A stretch of DNA of 64,000 nucleotides from CAITJF01 sp032654645 (GTDB lineage Bacteria > Pseudomonadota > Gammaproteobacteria > Burkholderiales > Gallionellaceae): NCBI GenBank assembly GCA_032654645.1, contig JAULAW010000005.1:806001-870000 (forward strand), read 5' to 3'. The translations under genes were made by a program, and so were the position numbers. The notes beneath the pieces were generated by a model. It was not told the origin of the DNA. It was given only the letters and a program-made list of their open reading frames with translations, and did not search any database. Positions 9,304 through 17,100 of this stretch are shown here, in pieces. The stretch's first letter is position 1; each line of letters opens with the position of its first letter.

Positions 9304-9332
9304 ATGGGAATGGTAAAGTTAGCACTGTCCAG

Positions 9333-9338
9333 ATTAAT
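9333..9338. repeat. IS target-site duplication, right (ATTAAT)
   Basis: Second copy of the 6-bp duplication next to the right inverted repeat CACTGTCCAG (9323-9332). The downstream codons CTC AAG GTC AAC continue the acyltransferase frame. Confidence 0.88.
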
Positions 9339-9734
9339 CTCAAGGTCAACTTGTTTTACCTGGGTCTTGAAAATACAGTGAGACTGCTTGAGCAAAAAGG
9401 CAAATCAATCATAATTATCATTGATGTCTCAGAGCTTCCATTCTTTCCCCGTGATTGCATAAACAGGCCTGCGCGCATCAGCCAGAAACAGGTTTGCAAA
9501 CTCCAAAAACACGTTGCCTTGGAAAGGCAAAAGGAAATGAGAGAAATGTTAAACAGGCTTGTTGCTGCACATCCAGGAATTCGCCTTTACGACTCATTTA
9601 ATTTGCTTTGCGACAAGGAATTTTGTAACTTTGAAAATGACGATATGCTGTTTTATAAAGACTCGAATCACTTGAGCGTTCGAGGTAGCGCGTTCTTCGC
9701 AAAAGATTTTCTAAGGTGGATGTCAAAGAACTAA
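9339..9734 (+). pseudogene. O-acyltransferase/SGNH protein, 3' part
   Basis: This is the 131-codon end of the gene broken by the IS. It encodes the C-terminal half of the SGNH domain. LLEQKGKSIIIIIDVSELPF is the core strand, and FYKDSNHLSVRGSAFFAKDF carries the DxxH catalytic pair of SGNH proteins. The protein ends RWMSKN at 9734. No start codon with a ribosome site lies nearby, so it should be silent while the IS is present. With the left part, the restored protein would be about 712 residues, within the usual range of 620-720. Confidence 0.85.
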
Positions 9735-9763
9735 GCCAAGGTATAAGTCCCTGATCAGTATGT

Positions 9764-9905
9764 TTACTTCATTTTGGAAGGCAGCTTGATCGTATCGCCA
9801 GCCACCATGAAGGCGCCCTTGCCCTTGTGCGCGGTGGTCGCCGGCCCCACCGGCCCCGGCTCCTGCAAGCGGTAAACGCGGGACAACGGATAATTTTTTC
9901 GCCAT
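9764..9905 (-). pseudogene. Flavin reductase-like protein, internally deleted (copy 2)
   Basis: The minus strand has a good ribosome site (AAGGAGG) and ATG at 9905, giving MAKKLSVVPR. After a one-base frameshift it reads VYRLQEPGPV and TTAHKGKG, then jumps directly to FMVAGDTIKLPSKMK and stop at 9764-9766. Thus both ends of the flavin reductase are present but roughly 115 codons are missing. The deletion joins at a short AAGGGCAAGGGCG repeat, as expected for slippage. The coding tail matches 5399-5460 but not perfectly, so the two copies are diverged relatives. Confidence 0.72.
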
Positions 9906-9951
9906 CGCTGCACCTCCTTATGTAAATTAAGGAATTGCTAAGCCTACCCCT

Positions 9952-10278
9952 TTAACCGGATTTCGCAACAGGGGCTGCGTGCTTGGCCAAAAACCTGTCC
10001 AGTTGATTCGCAAATGCCTGGCGGTCGCTCTGGCTGAGCACCGGCGGGCCACCCGTATCCACGCCGCTGCCGCGCAGGCCGTCCATGAAATTGCGCATCG
10101 TCAGCCGCTCCTGAATGGTGTCCTTGGTATAGAACTCCCCGCGAGGATTTAAGGCATGTGCACCGCGTGCGATTACATCGGCGGCAAGCGGAATGTCGGC
10201 GGTGATGACAAGATCGCCCTGCTCTATCAACTCTGCAATTTTGTTATCGGCCACATCGAAGCCTGCGGACACCTGCAT
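9952..10278 (-). pseudogene. YaiI/YqxD-family (UPF0178) protein, 5'-truncated
   Basis: The 108 codons from 10278 match the C-terminal two thirds of the YaiI/YqxD (DUF188) family: VSAGFDVADNKIAELI, GDLVITADIPLAADVI, ALNPRGEFYTKDTI, RLTMRNFMDGLRGSG and GGPPVLSQSDRQAFANQLDR. The family is usually about 150 residues and begins with an acidic VDADACP-type motif, which is absent here. In-frame codons read through to KYIRAMQVS, so homology continues upstream of the first ATG but breaks within about 15 codons; a CCCTCTCCC repeat lies at 10371-10406. I therefore call it a pseudogene. A functional short form from ATG 10278 cannot be fully excluded. Confidence 0.7.
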
Positions 10279-10370
10279 GGCGCGGATATATTTTGTTGTT
10301 GAAGACGGGTGGACATTGGGTGCGCAGGTTTACTTTTTTCGGCAGTTTCGCCAGCACGAGTTGCGAAACC

Positions 10371-10406
10371 ACCCTCACCCCAACCCTCTCCCGGAGGGCG
10401 AGGGGG
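10371..10406. repeat. CCCTCTCCC/GGGAGGG palindromic repeat, intergenic
   Basis: ACCCTCACCCCAACCCTCTC followed by CCGGAGGGCGAGGGGG. This is an intergenic member of the repeat family that also sits in frame inside rbgA, nnrD, purL and cheD. It is close to the lost 5' end of the YaiI-type gene. Confidence 0.8.
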
Positions 10407-10673
10407 TTACAGCGTATTGCTTGATCTTGCGGCTCAGGGCGCAACCTACCCATGTTGATGCGGATGGGCGTGATGCCACGCGGATTGATGACGTTTCAGG
10501 TGGCAAGTGATTCCCCCTTGAACATGATTTGCTGCTGGCACTGCTTCCTGTCTATATGCAGGAATCGTCCTTGCGCCAGCTCCTGTTCTGGGGAATCCGC
10601 CGGTTGCCTCACACCGTGCATGCGGTGCGATGTGCGATGTGGCGGGTTTGCAAGAAAGGGAAACTTTATTGAG
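10407..10673. other. Intergenic stretch without convincing gene
   Basis: No frame shows recognisable protein similarity or a good ribosome site. A 77-codon plus-strand frame (10452-10685) is Cys/Arg-rich with unlikely composition. The minus strand shows a short open stretch (FLHIDRKQCQQQIMFKGES) that could be debris of another gene, but I cannot identify it. Confidence 0.4.
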
Positions 10674-11666
10674 TTATTGAGTTAAAGTCAATGGGGCCTG
10701 TCCGCCAAGCATGGTGCGGCGGCTTTGCGGTGTTTCCAGGCTGATGCGGCCCAGCGCGCCGGTGCGGTAATCCTGCAACAGCATGAGCGCAGCTTTTTCC
10801 AGGTCGGGTTCGCCGCCCTTGAGGAGGTAACCGCGTCGCTTGGCAATGGCGGCGATGATGTCGGCGCCATCCAATTTTTTACCCATTCCGTAATCTGCCC
10901 CATCCCCACCCCAACCCCAACCCTCCCCTTGAAGGGGAGGGAGAGGATCATGGCGCTCTTTTATCAAGTTAGCGCAAAGGCCTTCGGTAGGGGAGGGTAT
11001 ACCGTAACGTTTGGCGAGCAATGCCGGGTAGCGGGCGAGCAGAAGGTCGGCGAGGAAGGTGGCGACTTCTTCGTCTATGATGGCATTGCGTCCGATGGCG
11101 TGGCTGGCGGCCAGCATCAGGCCGTCGCTCGGGTGCTCGATTTTCGGCCACATCAGGCCGGGGGTGTCGATCAGCGTCATTTGTTCGTTCAGGTCGAAGC
11201 TCTGCTGGTTTTTGGTGATGGCCGGTTCGTCGCCCACCGCTGCTACGCGGCGTTTCAACAGCGCGTTCATCAGGGTGGATTTGCCGACGTTGGGGATGCC
11301 CATGATCATCATGCGCAGGGGCTTGAGGTTGGTGCCGCGATGCGGTGCGAGCGCGGCGCACAGGCCGGGTATTTTCGCGGCATCGCCCGGTTTTTTGCAT
11401 GACAGTGCGACGGCCTTGACGTTTTTCTGCCCGTTGTAGAAGTTGATCCAGGCCTTGGTGGCGACGGGGTCGGCGAGGTCGGCCTTGTTGAGGATTTTCA
11501 GGCAGGGGCGCTGGCGGTGCAAGCGCAGTTCGTTGATCATGGGATTGCAGCTTGCCTCTGGCAGGCGTGCATCCAGCACTTCGATCACGACATCGATTCG
11601 CTCCATCGTCTCGGCCGCTTTCTTGCGCGCCGAGGTCATGTGACCGGGATACCATTGGATGGACAT
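10674..11666 (-). CDS. rbgA: Ribosome biogenesis GTPase YlqF/RbgA, with in-frame repeat insert
   Basis: A circularly permuted GTPase that acts late in 50S ribosome assembly. The start MSIQWYPGHMTSARKKA is the family's usual N-terminus, so ATG 11666 is preferred over 11696. Permutation is visible: the G4 motif LNKADLAD (about residue 60) comes before the G1 P-loop GIPNVGKST and the G3 motif DTPG. Near residue 240, between the usual LIKE and DGADIIAAIAKRRG blocks, about 25 extra residues (HDPLPPLQGEGWGWGGDG...) come from a palindromic DNA repeat. The rest is intact and no stop was created, so the protein is probably functional. The gene stands alone on the minus strand. Confidence 0.9.
   Translation of the reverse strand: MSIQWYPGHMTSARKKAAETMERIDVVIEVLDARLPEASCNPMINELRLHRQRPCLKILNKADLADPVATKAWINFYNGQKNVKAVALSCKKPGDAAKIPGLCAALAPHRGTNLKPLRMMIMGIPNVGKSTLMNALLKRRVAAVGDEPAITKNQQSFDLNEQMTLIDTPGLMWPKIEHPSDGLMLAASHAIGRNAIIDEEVATFLADLLLARYPALLAKRYGIPSPTEGLCANLIKERHDPLPPLQGEGWGWGGDGADYGMGKKLDGADIIAAIAKRRGYLLKGGEPDLEKAALMLLQDYRTGALGRISLETPQSRRTMLGGQAPLTLTQ
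10897..10950. repeat. Palindromic repeat inserted in frame in rbgA
   Basis: CCCTCCCCTTGAAGGGGAGG forms the hairpin core, flanked on one side by CCCCAACCCC runs. It encodes LPPLQGEGWGWGGDG in the rbgA frame on the minus strand. Confidence 0.82.
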
Positions 11667-11994
11667 GCGTAATCTGTTATTCAATAAAGGGCGCATTCTA
11701 CCTTTTTGGACGTACCGGCGATGTGCTGTATTCCATCGTAGATGGGCCAGCGCGTGCGGAGTAATTTATTCCCATTTTTGGGGGCTAAAAATAAATATTT
11801 GCCAGTTTTAGAATTTGTCAGAGTTATCTGGCACACGTCTTAATATCGTCTACGCCAATGTTGGCGCGCCTTCCAGCAATAAAGGCTGGTGTTGGTATGC
11901 AATATGCGTATCAAATATACAAGGGGAGTTAATTCAGGTTTGGTGTCAAGAAACAGCTTAGTGCATAACGGACTATTTATTGATGGAGGGTGCC
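11667..11994. other. Gene-free leader region with two small hairpins
   Basis: This 328-bp stretch must hold the rbgA promoter (minus) and that of the small ORF pair (plus). CGCCAATGTTGGCG at 11853-11866 is a perfect 6-bp hairpin, and CCAGC...GCTGG at 11873-11889 forms a second. They may form structure in the leader of the downstream small ORFs. I see no known riboswitch and no convincing -10/-35 pair. Confidence 0.35.
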
Positions 11995-12117
11995 ATGCTT
12001 AATCACTGCGTAAAGTCTGCTATGCACCCTAAGTTTTCTGAGCGGGCTGCCGATAACATAACCATGGGGTGTCGCATCAACCTCAATACCACGGAAGCAA
12101 AAGGAGGTGTGCCATGA
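11995..12117 (+). CDS. Small ORF (40 aa), coupled to next gene
   Basis: A 40-codon ORF starting MLNHCVKSAMHPKF and ending TTEAKGGVP. GGAGGG (11985-11990) lies 4 bases before its ATG. Its TGA overlaps the ATG of the next ORF (ATGA, 12114-12117), a classical coupling arrangement. The peptide has no membrane segment or known motif. The last codons contain the AAGGAGG ribosome site of the next gene, so it may act as a regulatory leader rather than a stable protein. Confidence 0.45.
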   Translation: MLNHCVKSAMHPKFSERAADNITMGCRINLNTTEAKGGVP

Positions 12118-12335
12118 GTATCATCATGAATATGAGCAACTATGAAATCGAAAGCGATTCGATGGAGGCGGAATACGGCGAGGAAATCATGTGCGCCGGT
12201 TGGAACCCCGCTGTCGAACTGGTGTGCCAGCAACAGACGGCCGTGCCGACAAGAAGACAGATGTTCATGCCGGCTGATCTCGTCACCGTGGATGCGGAAT
12301 TGTTCCTGCAAAAGATGTATGCCTGCCAGCGTTAG
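12114..12335 (+). CDS. Small hypothetical acidic protein (73 aa)
   Basis: ATG 12114 follows a consensus AAGGAGG by 6 bases and overlaps the stop of the preceding small ORF. The protein begins MSIIMNMSNYEIESDSMEAE and has an acidic N-terminal half, then CAGWNPAVELVC and a hydrophobic C-terminus with a final Cys (MYACQR). I recognise no domain. The two Cys of the middle segment could bind metal or form a disulphide, but that is speculation. The strong ribosome site and coupling make it likely to be translated. Confidence 0.6.
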   Translation: MSIIMNMSNYEIESDSMEAEYGEEIMCAGWNPAVELVCQQQTAVPTRRQMFMPADLVTVDAELFLQKMYACQR

Positions 12336-12413
12336 TTTTGCGGTGGTTTTATTGGATTGCGGTCAGACAGACTCACACCCCTGTTAAAGGAATGTGGAGG
12401 CATGATGAGGTGC

Positions 12414-12725
12414 TTACAAAATCCCTGATTCCACCGTGTAGCGCACATGAAACAAATTGAGCTGGTGCGCACGCAACACTTCCAGCAGTTTTTCAGCTAA
12501 CAACGTATCCAGCACGAACTCAACTTGCACCGGCAATTCACCCGCTAGTTCGAAGAAAGATTCATCGTGCAGGCGGCCATGCCTGCCAAAGCCTGCAATG
12601 GCGCGGAATGCAGAGCCTCCGGGCACACCGAGTTTCTTCGCTTCTTCCAGCAGCCATTCATATAGCAGCGCACCGTTGTGGCGCTGCTTTTCCGTGAGAT
12701 AAATCTTGAGGTAAACGCTTTGCAT
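12414..12725 (-). CDS. DUF190 family protein
   Basis: A 103-residue protein of the DUF190 family (PII-like ferredoxin fold). It shows MQSVYLKIYLTEKQRHNG, LYEWLLEEAKKLGVPGGSAF, GFGRHGRLH and the C-terminal VEFVLD...LLEVLRAHQLNLFHVRY. ATG 12725 has GGAGG five bases upstream. It lies directly downstream of fluC (8 bp), and DUF190-fluC pairs are common. By analogy with PII-like proteins it may bind a nucleotide and modulate a membrane partner, here possibly the fluoride channel; that role is inferred from context only. Confidence 0.85.
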   Translation of the reverse strand: MQSVYLKIYLTEKQRHNGALLYEWLLEEAKKLGVPGGSAFRAIAGFGRHGRLHDESFFELAGELPVQVEFVLDTLLAEKLLEVLRAHQLNLFHVRYTVESGIL

Positions 12726-12733
12726 ATTGCCTC

Positions 12734-13117
12734 CTATTGCTGTATCCACTTCATGGTCTGCATACCCAGCACGGTCATCAGCAGCGAACCGCCCAAGTGG
12801 GCGGCGATGATGGACAGACTCCAGGCGTATTGCCCGCGTGCGAGCAGCGTGACGGTTTCGGCCGAAAAAGTGGAAAAGGTAGTCAGCCCGCCGAGGAAGC
12901 CGGTGATGATGAGCAAACGCCATTCCGGCGATAGCCCCGGATGTTGCACGAAGAAAGCCACAGCAAGACCGATGAGATAGCCGCCGACCAGGTTGGCGGA
13001 AAGCGTGCCGAGCGGCAATTCGGGCAGCACCGGGTTGAGCCACAGGCCCAAACCCCAGCGCAGCCATGCACCGATGGCAGCGCCAAGGCCGACTGCAATA
13101 AACGCATTAAATATCAT
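12734..13117 (-). CDS. crcB: Fluoride ion channel FluC/CrcB
   Basis: A small four-helix membrane protein of the Fluc family, which exports fluoride as a dual-topology dimer. Motifs seen are the GAAIGAWLRW start, the conserved GTLSANLVGGYLIG (Asn of the pore region) and GFLGGLTTFSTFSAE, the central break with the Phe-box residues. ATG 13117 or GTG 13123 can serve as start; neither has a strong ribosome site. The upstream gap of 60 bp is too short for a fluoride riboswitch and none is visible. The next gene in the unit is the DUF190 protein. Confidence 0.93.
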   Translation of the reverse strand: MIFNAFIAVGLGAAIGAWLRWGLGLWLNPVLPELPLGTLSANLVGGYLIGLAVAFFVQHPGLSPEWRLLIITGFLGGLTTFSTFSAETVTLLARGQYAWSLSIIAAHLGGSLLMTVLGMQTMKWIQQ

Positions 13118-13177
13118 AGACACAGTTTAGCAGATTGATGGTAATCGCAATCTGGGGAACTTCTGAGCAAGCACAGG

Positions 13178-14095
13178 TTACTTGACCCATTGGTTCAGCA
13201 GCCAACGCGCCCATTCGGTTACGTCCGTAGCCGTCATACCGATGGTAATGCCTTGCTGCGCCAGCGCATCGCCCGCCGCGCCGTGCAAATGCACAGCCAG
13301 CATCATGGCTCGACCCGCATCCAGCCCTTGTGCGATGAAGGCGGCGATCATGCCGGTCAGCACGTCTCCCATGCCGGATGCGCTCATGCCGGGGTTGCCG
13401 GTCTTGTTCAGATATGTTTTGCCATCGCGGGTGACACACACGCTATCCGCACCCTTGAGCACCACGGCGCAATGAAATTTTTCCGCAAGCTGTTGCGCGG
13501 ATCCGGTGCGCGTTGCCTGTACTTGCGCGGTGCTGAGGTTGAGCAACCTAGCGGCTTCGCCGGGGTGGGGAGTGACGACGGAGGGCGACTTGCGCGCGCG
13601 CAGGTCGTCCTGCAAATCGGTGTGGCGGGCGAGCAGATTGAGCGCATCGGCGTCCAGCACCAGTGCGGCATCCGCCTGTAGCGCTTGATACAGGATTTTC
13701 TGCGCGGAAGCAGATGTGCCCATGCCGCAGCCGACGGCCAGCACATTACCCACACCCTGCCCTCTCCCCGAGGGAGAGGGTTCTGCTTCCCTCTCCCTCG
13801 GGGAGAGGGATTGAGGGTGAGGGAGTCTTTTCAGCGCATCATGCGCACTGTGCAGCATCAATTCCGGCTGAACAATATCCACCACCAGTGCATCATCCGC
13901 CAGCAGGCCGACATGCACGCAACCCGCACCCATTTTGAGCGCAGCGCGCGCAGCCAGCAGCGGGGCGCCCACCATGCCGCTGGCACCCCCGATCACTACC
14001 ACTGTGCCAAACAGGCCCTTGTGGCTGTCGCGCGGGCGCGGGGAAAAGAAGGCGGCAACCTGCTGTTGCGTGATTGCGGGAATGCGTTTGTTCAT
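13178..14095 (-). CDS. nnrD: ADP-dependent NAD(P)H-hydrate dehydratase, with in-frame repeat insert
   Basis: Repairs hydrated NAD(P)H with ADP as phosphate product. The ribokinase-like fold is shown by GTVVVIGGASGMVGAPLLAA near the N-terminus, DAALVLDADALNLLA in the middle, VVTPHPGEAARLL (the family's TPHPGE motif), VVLKGADSV and the catalytic loop GNPGMSASGMGDVLTGMIAA. Only the dehydratase domain is present; no epimerase domain is fused. Around residues 90-117 an extra peptide, PQSLSPREREAEPSPSGRG, interrupts the usual sequence between VQPELMLHS and NVLAVGCGMG. It derives from a palindromic repeat. ATG 14095 (MNKRIPAIT) is preferred to 14125. The gene is divergent from purL. Confidence 0.9.
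   Translation of the reverse strand: MNKRIPAITQQQVAAFFSPRPRDSHKGLFGTVVVIGGASGMVGAPLLAARAALKMGAGCVHVGLLADDALVVDIVQPELMLHSAHDALKRLPHPQSLSPREREAEPSPSGRGQGVGNVLAVGCGMGTSASAQKILYQALQADAALVLDADALNLLARHTDLQDDLRARKSPSVVTPHPGEAARLLNLSTAQVQATRTGSAQQLAEKFHCAVVLKGADSVCVTRDGKTYLNKTGNPGMSASGMGDVLTGMIAAFIAQGLDAGRAMMLAVHLHGAAGDALAQQGITIGMTATDVTEWARWLLNQWVK
13750..13825. repeat. Palindromic repeat inserted in frame in nnrD
   Basis: Two hairpins in tandem: CCCTCTCCCCGAGGGAGAGG, and CCCTCTCCCTCGGGGAGAGG after a TTCTGCTT spacer. On the coding (minus) strand this is almost identical, base for base and in the same frame, to the third insert in purL (17403-17480). Confidence 0.88.
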
Positions 14096-14160
14096 GTGAG
14101 TAATCCCGGCTTGGCGGAGGTGCATAGTATAATTGCACTTTAAGATTTCCCCGCACCGTC

Positions 14161-17100
14161 ATGTCCATGTTCCGAGTTTCTGCCGGTAAAGCCGCCCTCT
14201 CAACTTTCCGCCTCGAAAAACTACGCACCGCCCTGAAGGATGCCGCGCCCAATTTGTCGCTGGTGGATACGCGCTACTGGTATTTTGTAGAGGCGAAAAA
14301 TATGGCGCTGGCTGGGGGCGATGCCGCGCTGCTGGATCGCATTCTTGGGCTGGATGACGCGGCGGGCGAGCCGGATGGTGTGACAAAACTGGAACGGATA
14401 TTGGTGGTGCCGCGTCTCGGCACGATCTCGTCGTGGTCGTCCAAGGCGACCGACATCGCGCAGCATTGCGCGCTGCCGCAGGTGAATCGCATCGAGCGCG
14501 GCCTGGCGTATTATTTCGAGGCCAGAAAGGGCAAGCAACTGAGCGAAGTGGAGCGCATGGCAATCCTGCCGTTGCTGCATGACCGCATGACGGAATCCGT
14601 GCTGCCCGACCCTTCGACTGGGCTCAGGACAAGTTTCGACGGTGTCGCGGAAAAAATATTCAAGCATGGCACGCCGGTGCCGCTGTCCACCGTAGATATT
14701 CTCGGCGGCGGGCGCGCGAAGCTGGAAGCGGCCAATCGCGAGATGGGGCTGGCGCTTTCCGCCGATGAAATTGATTACCTGGTTGAGAATTTTCGCAAAC
14801 TGGAACGCAACCCTACCGACGTCGAGCTGATGATGTTCGCGCAGGCCAATTCCGAGCACTGCCGCCACAAGATTTTCAACGCGGACTGGGTGATTGATGA
14901 CGAAGAGCAGGCAATGTCGCTGTTTGCCATGATCCGCAACACGCACAAGCTGCATCCCGAAGGCACGGTGGTGGCGTACTCCGACAATTCATCCGTCATA
15001 GAGGGCGCGACGGTCGAGCGCTTCTACCCGCGCGCCGACGGCAGTTATGCTTTTAGCACCGAACTGACGCACACGCTGATGAAGGTGGAGACGCACAACC
15101 ATCCCACCGCCATCGCGCCGTTTGCCGGCGCGGCGACCGGCGCGGGAGGCGAGATCCGCGATGAGGGCGCGACGGGTACAGGTTCCAAGCCCAAGGCGGG
15201 GCTGACCGGTTTCTCGGTTTCCAACCTGAATATTCCGGGATTTGAGCAGCCGTGGGAACAGTACAGCCCTCTCCCCAACCCTCACCCCGGGGGGGAGGGA
15301 GCAGAACTGATCCCCTCTCCCTTGGGGAGAGGGTTAGGGAGAGGGTGCTACGGCAAACCCGCCCGCATCGCTTCCCCCTTGCAGATCATGCTGGAAGGCC
15401 CCATCGGCGGCGCGGCATTCAATAACGAATTTGGCCGACCCAATCTGGCCGGCTATTTCCGCACTTTCGAGGAACAGGTCAACGGCGAGATGCGCGGCTA
15501 CCACAAGCCCATCATGCTGGCGGGCGGTCTCGGCAACATCGCGGCGCAGCACACGCACAAACATCCATTGCCAGAGGGTGCGCTGCTGATCCAGCTCGGC
15601 GGCCCCGGCATGTTGATCGGCCTGGGCGGCGGCGCAGCCTCCAGTATGGATACCGGCGCGAATGCGGAAAACCTCGATTTCGATTCGGTGCAGCGCGGCA
15701 ACCCTGAGATGCAGCGCCGCGCACAGGAAGTGATAGACCGTTGCTGGCAGATGGGCGAACGGAATCTCATCCTATCCATCCACGATGTTGGCGCGGGCGG
15801 CATTTCCAATGCGCTGCCGGAATTGGTGCATGGCGGCGGGCGTGGCGCGCGTTTCGAGCTGCGCACGGCACCGTCGGAAGAGCGTGGCATGTCGCCGATG
15901 CAGATTTGGAGCAACGAAGCGCAGGAGCGTTACGTGTTGGCGATTGCGCCGGAACGCCTGGAAGAATTCAAAGCCTTGTGCGAGCGCGAGCGCTGCCCGT
16001 TTGCCGTGTTGGGGCAGGCCATAGCGGGTGACCGTCTGGTGGTGCATGATGAGGAATTCAATAACAACGCCGTGGATATGCCGCTGTCTGTGCTGCTGGG
16101 CAAGCCGCCGAAAATGACGCGCAAGGTAAAACGCGAAGCAGTGAAACTGCCTGCGTTCGACGTGAGCAAGATTAAATTGAAAGACGCCATTGAGCGCGTG
16201 CTGAGATTACCTTCCGTAGCGGACAAAACTTTTCTTATTAGTATCGGCGACCGCACCGTCGGCGGCTTGACTGCACGCGACCAGATGGTGGGGCCGTGGC
16301 AGGTGCCGGTTGCGGATGTGGCGGTCACGCTGATGGGCTACACCACCACACGGGGTGAGGCCTTTGCGTTGGGCGAGCGCACGCCGCTGGCGCTGTTCAA
16401 CGCCCCGGCCTCCGGGCGCATGGCGGTGGGCGAGGCGATCACCAACATCGCCGCCGCGCGCATCGAAAAAATTGGCGACATCAAGCTTTCCGCCAACTGG
16501 ATGGCGGCTGCCGGGCATCACGGCGAAGACGCAGCACTGTTCGATACCGTCAAGGCAGTGGGCATGGAGCTGTGCCCGCAACTCGGCATCAGCATTCCCG
16601 TTGGGAAAGATTCCATGTCCATGAAGACAAGCTGGCTGGAAACTCCCTCCCCACTCGCGGGGGAGGGTGGGGGAGAGGGGGTTGGAAGTGTGCGCAAAGA
16701 AGTCACCGCACCCCTGTCCCTAATCGTGACCGCCTTCGCTCCCTGCATCGATGCGCGCCAAACCCTCACGCCGCAACTTGCCGCCGATCTCGACACTGTG
16801 TTGCTGCTGATAGACCTTGGTCAGGGCAGAAACCGCCTAGGTGGCTCGGCGCTGGCGCAGGTGTACAAGCAGGTGGGCAATATTGCGCCCGATGTGGATG
16901 ATGCAACTAAGCTGAAGGCCTTTTTCGAAATAATCCAGCGTCTGAATGGCATGGGGAAATTGCTGGCCTATCATGACCGTTCCGATGGCGGTCTGCTGAC
17001 AACGCTGTGCGAGATGGCTTTCGCGTCCCACATCGGGCTGGACATCAATCTCGATAACATGCAAGGTGACACGATCAGCGCCTTGTTCAACGAGGAACTG

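Larger units (their letters stand above)
7446..9332. mobile_element. IS4-superfamily insertion sequence, complete
   Basis: A 1887-bp element bounded by the terminal inverted repeats CTGGACAGTG (7446-7455) and CACTGTCCAG (9323-9332); similarity continues imperfectly for about 10 more bases inwards. The 6-bp direct repeats ATTAAT flank it. It carries a full transposase on the plus strand and a small divergent ORF of the DUF6788 kind on the minus strand, separated by a 26-bp palindrome. Both genes look intact, so it may still be mobile. It interrupts the O-acyltransferase gene. Confidence 0.9.

Noticed and set aside
13118..13177. Fluoride riboswitch before crcB
   Set aside because: Only 60 bp separate crcB from the next gene and no crcB-motif pseudoknot is recognisable.
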